Under the pieces are notes generated by a model. The model made no database searches, was not told the origin of the DNA, and saw only the letters and a list, made by a program, of their open reading frames with translations. The position numbers and the translations under genes are program-made. DNA of 8,999 nucleotides, from contig JAPLJL010000274.1 in the NCBI GenBank assembly GCA_026388615.1, positions 1-8,999 on the forward strand, read 5' to 3'. Source of the stretch: Pseudomonadota bacterium. Lineage in GTDB: Bacteria; Desulfobacterota; JAPLJL01. Position 1 is the first letter of the stretch; each line of letters starts with the position of its first letter. This document shows positions 1 through 5,733 of this stretch, in pieces.

Positions 1-103
1 CCAAAGGATCATTGAATACTGTCTTCGCCTCTTCGAACGAAACGCCGTGTTTAAGAAGGTTCCGCTTTGCCTTTTTCTCATCCCATTCAAACGTCAGCGA
101 CAC
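1..103 (-). CDS. brnT: BrnT-family toxin (DUF497), N-terminal part only
   Basis: The first 34 residues of a BrnT-type ribonuclease toxin; the rest lies beyond the left edge. The visible protein has the family's N-terminal signature: a phenylalanine and FEWDEKKAKRN, then KHGVSFEEAKTVF and NDPL. BrnT proteins are small RelE-fold RNases that halt translation and are neutralised by a partner antitoxin. The GTG start at 103-101 is chosen because AAGGA sits 6 bases upstream and an in-frame TAA lies 9 to 11 bases before the start. The gene begins 34 bases after the antitoxin-like gene on the same strand, so the two probably form one transcript. The usual order is brnT first and brnA second; here the small partner gene comes first and does not look like BrnA. 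The identity is well supported, but completeness cannot be judged. Confidence 0.85.
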   Translation of the reverse strand, partial: MSLTFEWDEKKAKRNLLKHGVSFEEAKTVFNDPL

Positions 104-137
104 GTATAGTCCTTATTCGACTGCGATGTTGGAATTT

Positions 138-377
138 CTAATTCCGCCGGAAGATTCCTGTTGCCGACCGGACTCTCCCGTCTTTTTCATCCTTTAACCC
201 TTTCCGAATACTTTGGGTAAATTCCTTGTCGGCTAAAACTTCCGCGGTGGCCTTCCACTCTTCCAGCTCTCCCCAACTTATGTGCCGGGAGAGTTCCAGA
301 CGTTCGTTATCGTTCATTCGGCGAATAATTTCGCCGACGATCAGAGGTAATTTATTTTCTTCAGCTTCTTTGCGCAT
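138..377 (-). CDS. Small acidic protein, probable antitoxin of the BrnT-like toxin
   Basis: A 79-residue charged, mostly helical protein that I cannot place in a named family. Residues about 10-30 (LPLIVGEIIRRM, then NDNERLEL) look like a helix pair. The C-terminal part, LADKEFTQSIRKGLKDEKDG, resembles the tail of many small antitoxins, where a helix followed by a flexible tail wraps the toxin. There is no membrane segment or signal peptide. The ATG at 377-375 has GGGAGG 9 bases upstream, a good ribosome binding site. It lies directly upstream of the brnT-like gene with 34 bases between them, which is the main reason for the antitoxin call. It is not recognisable as BrnA, which carries a ribbon-helix-helix DNA-binding domain. 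A palindrome at 465-479 upstream could be an autoregulatory operator. Function is inferred from context. Confidence 0.6.
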   Translation of the reverse strand: MRKEAEENKLPLIVGEIIRRMNDNERLELSRHISWGELEEWKATAEVLADKEFTQSIRKGLKDEKDGRVRSATGIFRRN

Positions 378-444
378 CTTTTTTAACCTCCCATTCCCGC
401 TCGGTCTCGTTCCCCGGCGGGTCCGGCAATAAGGATTTAATTAC

Positions 445-479
445 TGATAATTTCCCAGATCGATTGATAAATATTATCA
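445..479. promoter_or_regulatory. Operator-like palindrome TGATAA-ATA-TTATCA with an extra half-site
   Basis: A perfect 6-bp inverted repeat, TGATAA at 465-470 and TTATCA at 474-479, separated by ATA. A third TGATAA copy is at 445-450, exactly 20 bp (about two helical turns) before the first arm. The group sits 68 to 102 bp upstream of the minus-strand antitoxin-like gene, where toxin-antitoxin operons commonly bind their own product. That it is an operator is inference. Confidence 0.35.
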
Positions 480-484
480 TCCTT

Positions 485-504
485 GAGGGTTAAATAAAAC
501 CCTC
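485..504. repeat. Perfect 7-bp hairpin
   Basis: GAGGGTT at 485-491 and AACCCTC at 498-504 form a perfect stem around a 6-base AT loop. No T-run follows on either strand, so it is not a standard terminator. It lies between the divergently oriented toxin-antitoxin pair and the tRNA cluster. Confidence 0.4.
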
Positions 505-528
505 TCGAAGGAACGACTGAGCAATTTC

Positions 529-557
529 TTGACGGAAGAAACCAGAACCTTTAAATT
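529..557 (+). promoter_or_regulatory. Candidate sigma-70 promoter for the tRNA cluster
   Basis: TTGACG (529-534, five of six consensus bases) is followed after exactly 17 bp by TAAATT (552-557, four of six). Transcription would start near 564, about 108 bases before tRNA-Arg. No plus-strand protein gene lies between, so this is the best candidate for driving the tRNA genes. It was found by eye only. Confidence 0.4.
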
Positions 558-624
558 AACCAATGCCCATGGGGAATTAATTTTTTAAAGCGGGTCGGGA
601 TAGGCAGAATTTAGGCAGATTGAT

Positions 625-668
625 ATACTTAAAGAAAAATCAATTGCCTTAAGTATTTGATTTTTTTG
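625..668. repeat. 8-bp inverted repeat followed by a T-run, just before tRNA-Arg
   Basis: ATACTTAA at 625-632 and TTAAGTAT at 649-656 are perfect inverted arms 16 bases apart, followed by TTGATTTTTTT. The stem is all A/T except one pair, so it would be weak. It could be a weak attenuator before the tRNAs or simply AT-rich leader sequence. Confidence 0.25.
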
Positions 669-671
669 AAA

Positions 672-749
672 GCGCCCATAGCTCAGCCTGGATAGAGCGA
701 CGGACTGCGGATCCGTAGGTCGGAGGTTCAAATCCTCTTGGGCGCACCA
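672..749 (+). tRNA. tRNA-Arg, anticodon GCG
   Basis: A complete cloverleaf with encoded CCA. The acceptor stem GCGCCCA (672-678) pairs with TGGGCGC (739-745). The D arm is closed by GCTC/GAGC. The anticodon stem ACGGA (700-704) pairs with TCCGT (712-716) around loop CTGCGGA, giving anticodon GCG at 707-709, which reads CGC arginine codons. The T arm GGAGG/CCTCT holds TTCAAAT, and the CCA end is at 747-749. The D loop GGATA and the T-arm region closely resemble E. coli tRNA-Arg(ACG), supporting arginine identity. Bacteria normally decode CGC with tRNA-Arg(ACG) whose first anticodon base is edited to inosine, so a genomic GCG is unusual. Only 7 bases separate it from the next tRNA, so they are probably cotranscribed and processed. 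Confidence 0.93.
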
Positions 750-756
750 TTTTTTC

Positions 757-906
<150 letters not shown>

Positions 907-931
907 AAGCGGAAGCGGTTAATATAAGTTT

Positions 932-966
932 CACGCCTGGTCACCGCCTCCGGTGGGAAGAGCGTG
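932..966. repeat. Nested hairpin upstream of the second tRNA-Ser
   Basis: CACGC (932-936) pairs with GCGTG (962-966). Inside, CACCG (942-946) pairs with CGGTG (951-955) across a CCTC loop. The structure ends 12 bases before tRNA-Ser(GGA). It may be a processing or repeat element; no function is known to me. Confidence 0.4.
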
Positions 967-978
967 GAGTAATTTTGC

Positions 979-1066
979 GGAGAGATGTCCGAGCGGTCGA
1001 AGGAGCACGCCTGGAGAGCGTGTGTCCCGCAAGGGACCGTGGGTTCGAATCCCACTCTCTCCGCCA
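979..1066 (+). tRNA. tRNA-Ser, anticodon GGA
   Basis: A class II tRNA with encoded CCA. The acceptor stem GGAGAGA (979-985) pairs with TCTCTCC (1056-1062), with G discriminator at 1063 and CCA at 1064-1066. The anticodon stem CACGC (1006-1010) pairs with GCGTG (1018-1022) around CTGGAGA, giving anticodon GGA at 1013-1015 for UCC and UCU codons. The variable and T arms (1022-1055) are identical to 801-834 of the CGA tRNA, consistent with duplication or gene conversion. It lies upstream of the SRP RNA gene, an arrangement seen in other bacteria. Confidence 0.95.
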
Positions 1067-1075
1067 CTAAAAAGA

Positions 1076-1224
1076 CGCTAGAAGGCTTGAAAGCTGGAAA
1101 GCTAGAAAACCTAGAAACAAGAAAACGCTAGGAAGCTAGAACGCCGGAAAGCTAAAAAGCAAATAAGAATATTTGCTGATAATTTCTGGGCTTTCACGCT
1201 TTCCAGCCGTCCAGCCTTCTAGCG
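1076..1224. repeat. Long imperfect inverted repeat built from gctagaa/gctggaa units
   Basis: The left arm (1076 to about 1111) and right arm (about 1188-1224) are imperfect inverted copies: CGCTAGAAGGCT, a few variable bases, then GCTGGAAAGC are shared. Degenerate units such as GCTAGAA, GCTGGAA and GCCGGAA fill the left half. The centre holds a perfect 7-bp hairpin, GCAAATA (1159-1165) with TATTTGC (1170-1176). The whole 150-bp stretch between tRNA-Ser and the SRP RNA could fold as one long hairpin. I see no coding potential. Confidence 0.65.
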
Positions 1225-1237
1225 ATTGGTTGATGAT

Positions 1238-1346
1238 ATTCGATAGCCGGGTCCGGGGCTTCTTTGAGACTGCGAAACCCGCCAGGTCCGGAAGGAAGCA
1301 ACGGTAGCAATCCTCGGGTCGTCTCCGGGGAACCTGGCTATCGAAT
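1238..1346 (+). ncRNA. ffs: Signal recognition particle RNA, small (4.5S) type
   Basis: The RNA scaffold of the bacterial signal recognition particle, which binds Ffh and targets membrane and secreted proteins to the membrane. The diagnostic conserved core CCAGGTCCGGAAGGAAGCA lies at 1272-1290, containing the GGAA tetraloop and the asymmetric loop bound by Ffh. The ends pair perfectly: ATTCGATAGCC at 1238-1248 with GGCTATCGAAT at 1336-1346. The roughly 109-base length fits the small form without an Alu domain. The exact ends are set by the terminal helix and may differ by a few bases after processing. It lies between tRNA-Ser and dnaX, a conserved bacterial arrangement. A repeat arm ends 13 bases upstream, so any own promoter would overlap that repeat; cotranscription with the tRNAs is the alternative. 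Confidence 0.93.
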
Positions 1347-1353
1347 TAAAAAA

Positions 1354-1386
1354 CACCGCCACTGGAAATACGAATCGGTGGTTTTG
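1354..1386 (+). terminator. Weak candidate terminator after the SRP RNA
   Basis: CCACTG (1359-1364) can pair with CGGTGG (1376-1381), with one G-U pair, followed by only four T. CACCG (1354-1358) with CGGTG is an alternative stem. The position just after the SRP RNA suits a terminator, but the T-run is short. Confidence 0.35.
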
Positions 1387-1400
1387 AAAAATCATTTTAT

Positions 1401-1487
1401 GGCCCCCTCTCCTCTCCGAGCCGTAGGCTCATACGAGCCGGAGGCCCCACCCTCCCCCTCGAGGGGGGAGGGAAAGGGTGAGGGTGA
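1401..1487. repeat. GC-rich palindromic intergenic repeat, interrupted by another element
   Basis: The core is a CCCTCCCCC arm and a GGGGGGAGGG arm around TCGA (about 1451-1473). An outer GGGTGAGGG on the right (about 1477-1485) should pair with CCCTCACCC on the left. On the left that arm is split: CCCTC lies near 1405-1412 and ACCC at 1449-1452, with the hairpin element 1414-1446 between them. This looks like one repeat inserted into another. The region separates the SRP RNA from dnaX and has no coding potential. Confidence 0.5.
1414..1446. repeat. Double-hairpin repeat element, copy A
   Basis: A 33-bp element: CTCC, arm GAGCC (1418-1422), loop GTA, arm GGCTC (1426-1430), linker ATAC, arm GAGCC (1435-1439), then GGA and GGCC. 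It aligns without gaps to copy C at 7576-7608. Loops and linkers are nearly constant, while all the arms change together and keep pairing. Confidence 0.6.
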
Positions 1488-1551
1488 ATGGTTTAATCTG
1501 GGTGGTTTTGATTTTTGCGGTTTAATTTATGATCTTTGATTTTTGATTTCT

Positions 1552-3366
1552 ATGACCTACCTATCCCTCTCCCGTCGCTGGCGCCCCCAGACCTTCGAGG
1601 AACTGGTGGGCCAGGATCACGTCACCCGGACTCTGGCCAATGCCCTCAAGGCCGGGCGGATCCACCATGCCTATATTTTCGCCGGGTCCCGGGGCGTCGG
1701 GAAAACCTCCCTGGCCCGGATCATGGCTAAGGCCTTGAATTGCGAAAAGGGCCCCACCGCCACTCCCTGCGGCCAGTGCGCCTCCTGCCGGGAGATCACC
1801 GTCTCGAGCGCGATGGACGTGATCGAGATCGACGGGGCTTCCAACACCGGGGTGGACAACATCCGTGAACTTCGGGAGCATGTCGCCTACCGGCCCGCCC
1901 GGGACCGTTACAAAATTTACATCATCGATGAAGTGCACATGCTTTCCACCAGCGCCTTCAACGCCCTGCTCAAAACCCTGGAAGAGCCCCCTCCCCACGT
2001 CGTTTTCATCTTCGCCACCACCGAGGCCCACAAGATCCCGGAAACCATTCATTCCCGCTGCCAGCGGTTCGATTTCGCCCTGGTCCCCATTCCCCTGATC
2101 ATCAACCGCCTGCGGACCCTCATTCAGAAGGAGAACATCCTGGCCGGGCCCGGAAGCCTCGAGCTGATCGCCCGGGAGGCGGGAGGAAGCCTGCGGGACG
2201 CCGAATCCATCCTGGACCAGGTCCTGGCCTACCGCGCGGGAGAGGTTCGGGAAGAAGACATCCTGAACATCCTGGGGATCGTGGACCGGATCACGGTTAT
2301 CTCCCTGATGGAAGCCGTCATCCGGGCCGAAGCCGGCCGGGCCCTCACGATCGTGAACGAAGTCTACGCCCGGGGTCACCATCTGCCCAAGTTCGCCACC
2401 CAGGTCCTGGAACGCTTCCGGGACCTTTTAGTGCAAAAAATTCTTTTCCCGGCGGCGGGAGCGGCAACCGAAGCTTCCTCCCGGCCTCCGGAAGAACTGG
2501 TCCACTTAAGCCCGGCGGAGCTCGACGAACTGAAAAGGCTCGGGGCCGAAGCGGACCTGGCCCGGGTGGAAGCCATTATCCGGATCCTGATGTCCGCCCT
2601 GGAAGAAATCGGACGCTCGCCCTCCGCCCGGATCGTCCTGGAGCTCGGCCTGGTCCGGGCCGCCCACTCCGGGGAAATTCTTTCCCTCGAAAGGATCCTG
2701 ACCCGGATCGAGTCTCTGGAAAAGCGGCTCTCGAACCCGGGTCCGGGTGCCCCCGCGCCCGGACCGAAACGGCCGGAAGAAGCTCCGGCGGTCATAGCGA
2801 AGCCTTCCCGGCCGGCCGCCCCGGAATCCCCGGCCCCGTCCCGGAAGGACGGGCCCACCTTCCTCTCTTTCCTGCGCGAGCGCCGGCACTTCCTGGCCGA
2901 TTTCCTGGAAATCCTGGATCCCGTGGGACCGGATACCTCCGACCTTCGGATCTCGCTCTCGGGCAATCCCATCCTGGTCGAATACGCCCGGGATTCGCAA
3001 AATCTGATTTCGCTTTCGAACCTGGCAGAGGAATTTTTCGGCCGCCCGATCCGTTTCGTTCCCACCGACGTTCCCCGCACCGCCGCCCCGGAGGGGCCTA
3101 CGGCCCGGAGGGAGGGTAGTCCCCTACAGGTCGGAGGCCCAGCCCCCCGGGAACCCGAAAAACCGGCCCCGTCCGATCCCGCGCCGGCCCTCGCCCCGGC
3201 CCGAAACCCCGCCCCTCTCCCCGAGTCCCGGGCCACCGAGCCGCAAAGCGAATCCGACCTCGACCGCCACCGGAAGCACGAAACGCAGAACCATCCCCTG
3301 GTTAAGGAGGCGCTGGAGATTCTCGGCGGGGAACTGGAAATCCGACTGAAAAAAAGAACATCTTAA
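1552..3366 (+). CDS. dnaX: DNA polymerase III subunit tau (clamp loader ATPase)
   Basis: A 604-residue AAA+ protein that loads the sliding clamp and links the polymerase cores at the replication fork. Visible motifs are Walker A GSRGVGKT (45-52), zinc-binding cysteines 64, 73, 76 and 79, Walker B IIDEVH (124-129), sensor 1 ATTE (155-158), arginine finger SRC (168-170) and sensor 2 GSLRDAES (212-219). The oligomerisation domain follows to about 370, then a proline-rich linker, a tau-specific domain (about 435-515), a second linker and a terminal HPLVKEALEILGG motif. ATG at 1552 is preferred over TTG at 1543 because the family begins close to SLSRRWRP. There is no Shine-Dalgarno sequence; TATGAT at 1528-1533 could be a -10 box giving a very short leader. 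No slippery heptamer for a gamma frameshift is evident, so probably only tau is made. Part of the second linker (residues about 513-530) is encoded by repeat-like DNA. ybaB follows 11 bases after the stop. Confidence 0.96.
   Translation: MTYLSLSRRWRPQTFEELVGQDHVTRTLANALKAGRIHHAYIFAGSRGVGKTSLARIMAKALNCEKGPTATPCGQCASCREITVSSAMDVIEIDGASNTGVDNIRELREHVAYRPARDRYKIYIIDEVHMLSTSAFNALLKTLEEPPPHVVFIFATTEAHKIPETIHSRCQRFDFALVPIPLIINRLRTLIQKENILAGPGSLELIAREAGGSLRDAESILDQVLAYRAGEVREEDILNILGIVDRITVISLMEAVIRAEAGRALTIVNEVYARGHHLPKFATQVLERFRDLLVQKILFPAAGAATEASSRPPEELVHLSPAELDELKRLGAEADLARVEAIIRILMSALEEIGRSPSARIVLELGLVRAAHSGEILSLERILTRIESLEKRLSNPGPGAPAPGPKRPEEAPAVIAKPSRPAAPESPAPSRKDGPTFLSFLRERRHFLADFLEILDPVGPDTSDLRISLSGNPILVEYARDSQNLISLSNLAEEFFGRPIRFVPTDVPRTAAPEGPTARREGSPLQVGGPAPREPEKPAPSDPAPALAPARNPAPLPESRATEPQSESDLDRHRKHETQNHPLVKEALEILGGELEIRLKKRTS
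3090..3139. repeat. Double-hairpin repeat element, copy B, inside dnaX
   Basis: Bases 3107-3139 align without gaps to copy C (7576-7608), sharing GTAG, TCCCC/ACCC with TAC, then GGTCGGAG and CC. Just upstream, GGGCC and GGCCC form a perfect 5-bp hairpin around TAC, the reverse complement of the GTA loop. It is read in frame through dnaX codons 513-530 without a stop. Confidence 0.5.
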
Positions 3367-3377
3367 AGGAGACCCTG

Positions 3378-3698
3378 ATGAAAGGATTGGGAAACATTAC
3401 CCAGCTGATGAAACAGGCCAAGGACATGCAGGCCCGGATGGCCCAGATCCAGGAAGAGCTGGAAAAGCGGCAGTACGAGGCTTCTTCCGGAGGAGGGATG
3501 GTGGTGGCCACCGTCAACGGACGCCAGGAGCTCCTGGCCCTCCGGATCGAAAAGGAAGTGGTAAAACCCGAGGACATCGGGATGCTTCAGGACCTGATCA
3601 TCTCCGCGGTCAATCAGGCCCTCCGAAACTCCCGGGAGTCGGCCATGGAAGAAATGTCCAAAATCACCGGCGGCATGTCCCTCCCCGGGATGTTCTAG
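3378..3698 (+). CDS. ybaB: YbaB/EbfC family nucleoid-associated protein
   Basis: A 106-residue protein of the small DNA-binding family that dimerises into a tweezer-like shape and coats DNA. The N-terminal helix (residues 1-35) carries KGLGNITQLMKQAKDMQARM and QIQEELEKR, followed by the beta strands GGGMVVATVNGRQELLALRIEKEV. A helix with LQDLIISAVNQALRNSRE and the conserved tail MSKITGGMSLPGMF end the protein. Length and pattern are normal. AAAGGAG lies 5 bases before the ATG and overlaps the region after the dnaX stop, so the two are cotranscribed. The dnaX-ybaB-recR order is conserved across many bacteria, although the protein's precise role in replication or repair is not settled. Confidence 0.95.
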   Translation: MKGLGNITQLMKQAKDMQARMAQIQEELEKRQYEASSGGGMVVATVNGRQELLALRIEKEVVKPEDIGMLQDLIISAVNQALRNSRESAMEEMSKITGGMSLPGMF

Positions 3699-3753
3699 AG
3701 CAAGGTCTTGGCCGTACCGTGACCAAGGTTGATTTCTTTCTCGATTTTGATGG

Positions 3754-3776
3754 CGTAGGGGAGCCGCTCCCCTACG
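3754..3776. repeat. Perfect 9-bp palindrome between ybaB and recR
   Basis: CGTAGGGGA (3754-3762) and TCCCCTACG (3768-3776) flank a 5-base GCCGC loop. No T-run follows on the plus strand, so it is not a clear terminator. It resembles common intergenic palindromes and shares TCCCCTAC with the repeat inside dnaX. The 127-bp gap otherwise holds no gene. Confidence 0.5.
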
Positions 3777-3825
3777 AAAGAATCCTTCATTGTTAGGATT
3801 TTCTTAAGATACTCTTTTAGTCGCC

Positions 3826-4449
3826 ATGGTTTTCGAACCGACCAAATCGCCCCAGCCCGATCTCCTCGCCGAGCTCGTGGAACAGCTGAAAAGACTCCCC
3901 GGGATCGGGGAAAAGGGAGCCCAGCGCCTGGCTCTCTTCCTGATCCGAAGCCCCGCGGAGCTCTCGGAATCCCTGGCCCGGGTCATCGCGGGCGCCCGCC
4001 GGAACACCACCCTCTGCCCGATCTGCTTCAACCTCTCTGCCGGCGATGAACCCTGCGACATCTGCGCCAACCAGGACCGTGACCCCGGGCTCCTCTGCGT
4101 GGTGGAAACCCCCGCCGACCTGAAGGCCCTGGAGAAGTCGCGCAGCTACCGCGGCCGTTATCACATCCTGCACGGGACGCTCTCGCCCCTGGATGAAATC
4201 GGGCCCGATGAGCTCAAGATCTCCGAGCTCTTCGCCCGGCTGGAAAAGGAATCCTGCCGGGAAGTCATCCTGGCCCTGAACCCCAACATGAAGGGCGAGG
4301 CTACCGCCCATTACCTGGCCCAGAAACTTAAATCTCTCGGGATTAAGATCACCCGGATCGCCTCGGGCGTACCCGCGGGAAGCGAGCTGGAATACCTCGA
4401 CCGCCTGACCATTGAACAGGCGATTAAATACCGGAGGGAATGGGATTAA
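3826..4449 (+). CDS. recR: Recombination mediator protein RecR
   Basis: A 207-residue protein that, with RecF and RecO, helps load RecA onto gapped single-stranded DNA during repair. The helix-hairpin-helix region is LKRLPGIGEKGAQRLALFL (21-39). The zinc finger uses C64, C67, C77 and C80. The Toprim domain starts at CVVET (91-95), includes LNPNMKGEATAHYL (151-164) and ends with RIASGVPAGSELEYLDRLT near the C-terminus. Length and motifs are normal. The ATG at 3826 has no clear Shine-Dalgarno sequence; homology places the start within a few residues. It is separated from ybaB by 127 bp containing a palindrome, so it may be partly uncoupled from dnaX-ybaB. Confidence 0.96.
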   Translation: MVFEPTKSPQPDLLAELVEQLKRLPGIGEKGAQRLALFLIRSPAELSESLARVIAGARRNTTLCPICFNLSAGDEPCDICANQDRDPGLLCVVETPADLKALEKSRSYRGRYHILHGTLSPLDEIGPDELKISELFARLEKESCREVILALNPNMKGEATAHYLAQKLKSLGIKITRIASGVPAGSELEYLDRLTIEQAIKYRREWD

Positions 4450-4471
4450 AAGCCCGGCGGCGAAAATAAAC

Positions 4472-4499
4472 TTGAAAGTAATTGCTATCTTTGTTAAAT
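4472..4499 (+). promoter_or_regulatory. Candidate promoter for mglBA
   Basis: TTGAAA (4472-4477, five of six consensus bases) and TTAAAT (4494-4499, four of six) are separated by 16 bp in an AT-rich gap between recR and mglB. It would allow mglBA transcription independent of recR. Found by eye only. Confidence 0.35.
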
Positions 4500-4547
4500 A
4501 GTTTAGGATAACCAAGGCGAAGGGCATAACCGGAAAAGGAGCAAATT

Positions 4548-5039
4548 TTGGCTTTCCCGCAGTTAATTATGTATGAGGAGGAGTCCCAGCAGATTTCCAC
4601 CGTCCTGGAACGGCTGGTGCGGGAATCCAACGCCAAGACCATTTTCCTGGTCGATAAGAACGGCCAGCTGATCTCCAGCGCCGGGGACGTCGCCCGGATC
4701 GACACCACCTCCCTGGCCTCCCTGACCGCCGGCAACATCGCCGCCACCGGCGGGCTGGCCAAGCTGCTCGGGGAAAAGGAATTTTCGATCCTCTTCCACG
4801 AAGGCGAGAAGGATAACCTGCACATCTCCCTGATCGGCTCGCGGGTCATCCTGGTGGTCATTTTCGACGAACATTCCTCCTTGGGCCTGGTCCGCCTCCG
4901 GGTGAAAAAGGCCAGCGGTGAGCTCAACGCCATCTTCGAGGGGCTGATCCGGAAGGCCGAGGCCGCCTCGAGCGAGGGGGCGGAATCCCCCTTCGCCGAG
5001 ATCACCGATGACGACATCGAAAACCTGTTTGGAGAATAA
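4548..5039 (+). CDS. mglB: MglB, Roadblock/LC7 GTPase-activating protein
   Basis: A 163-residue Roadblock/LC7 protein. MglB dimers stimulate GTP hydrolysis by MglA and mark the lagging pole, so that MglA-GTP collects at the leading pole. The protein matches Myxococcus MglB along its whole length: LIMYEEE near the start, NAKTIFLVDKNGQLISSAG (28-46), IDTTSLASLTAGNIAATGGL (51-70), GSRVILVVIFDEHSSLGLVR (97-116) and the tail SPFAEITDDDIENLFGE (147-163). The start is TTG at 4548: AAGGAG lies 6 bases upstream, and family proteins have a few residues before LVMYEEE. Starting at the internal ATG (residue 8) would lose this match. It is followed 24 bases later by mglA, certainly as one operon. Confidence 0.95.
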   Translation: MAFPQLIMYEEESQQISTVLERLVRESNAKTIFLVDKNGQLISSAGDVARIDTTSLASLTAGNIAATGGLAKLLGEKEFSILFHEGEKDNLHISLIGSRVILVVIFDEHSSLGLVRLRVKKASGELNAIFEGLIRKAEAASSEGAESPFAEITDDDIENLFGE

Positions 5040-5063
5040 AAACCCTTAATTTGAGTTCAGACC

Positions 5064-5651
5064 ATGTCCTTCGTTAATTATTCCTCCCGCGAGATCAATA
5101 CCAAGATCGTGTATTACGGACCCGGTCTCTGCGGGAAAACCACCAATCTCCAGCACATCTTCAACAAGACCAATCCCCAGGCCCGGGGCAAGATGATCTC
5201 CCTGGCCACCGAAACCGAGCGCACGCTCTTTTTCGACTTCCTCCCCCTCTCCCTGGGGGAAATCCGGGGCTTCAAAACCCGTTTTCACCTTTACACCGTG
5301 CCCGGGCAGGTCTTCTACGACGCCAGCCGGAAGCTGATCCTCAAGGGTGTGGACGGGCTTGTCTTCGTGGCCGACAGCCAGGTGGAAAGAATGGAAGCCA
5401 ACCTGGAAAGCTTCGAGAACATGAAGATCAACCTGAAGGAACAGGGCTACGAGCTGGACCGGATCCCTTACGTGATCCAGTACAACAAGCGCGACCTCCC
5501 CAACGCCGCCCCGGTGGAGGAGATGCGCAAGCTTCTTAATATCAAGAATGTCCCCGATTTTGAAGCCGTGGCCCGCAGTGGTGACGGTGTTTTCGACACC
5601 CTGAAAAACATCTGCCGGCTGGTGATTGTCGAGCTCCGCAAGGGTAAATAG
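5064..5651 (+). CDS. mglA: MglA, Ras-like polarity GTPase
   Basis: A 195-residue small GTPase that switches between active and inactive states and sets the leading pole for motility or pilus machinery. Visible motifs are P-loop GPGLCGKTT (19-27), the switch region with R53 in TETERTLFF, TVPGQ (78-82) with Thr78 replacing the aspartate of the Ras DxxG motif, NKRD (141-144), and an SGDG loop near 172-175. Arg53 and Gln82 are the residues known to catalyse GTP hydrolysis in MglA once MglB has remodelled the active site. Length and sequence are those of canonical MglA; no lipid-anchor cysteine is present. There is no strong Shine-Dalgarno sequence, so translation may be coupled to mglB, 24 bases upstream. 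The next gene is a Flp-type pilin, suggesting a polarity-pilus link. Confidence 0.97.
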   Translation: MSFVNYSSREINTKIVYYGPGLCGKTTNLQHIFNKTNPQARGKMISLATETERTLFFDFLPLSLGEIRGFKTRFHLYTVPGQVFYDASRKLILKGVDGLVFVADSQVERMEANLESFENMKINLKEQGYELDRIPYVIQYNKRDLPNAAPVEEMRKLLNIKNVPDFEAVARSGDGVFDTLKNICRLVIVELRKGK

Positions 5652-5733
5652 GGTTTTCCCCGTTTCTTCCCCTACTTTCAGTTAGGTTCTTTCCTCGGAG
5701 ATTACGTTTTTTTCCGTTCCTCAGTGATTATCC

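Noticed and set aside
12..197. Plus-strand reading frame of 61 codons
   Set aside because: It overlaps the BrnT and antitoxin-like genes on the other strand, both of which have good ribosome binding sites.
2434..2442. Run of six A in dnaX (2435-2440) as a gamma-subunit frameshift site
   Set aside because: The codons are CAA AAA ATT, so the run does not form a slippery heptamer in the right phase, and there is no obvious stimulatory hairpin or near stop in a suitable frame.
1561..3236. Long minus-strand reading frames opposite dnaX (273, 286 and 164 codons)
   Set aside because: They are low-complexity shadows of the GC-rich dnaX gene, with no family motifs.
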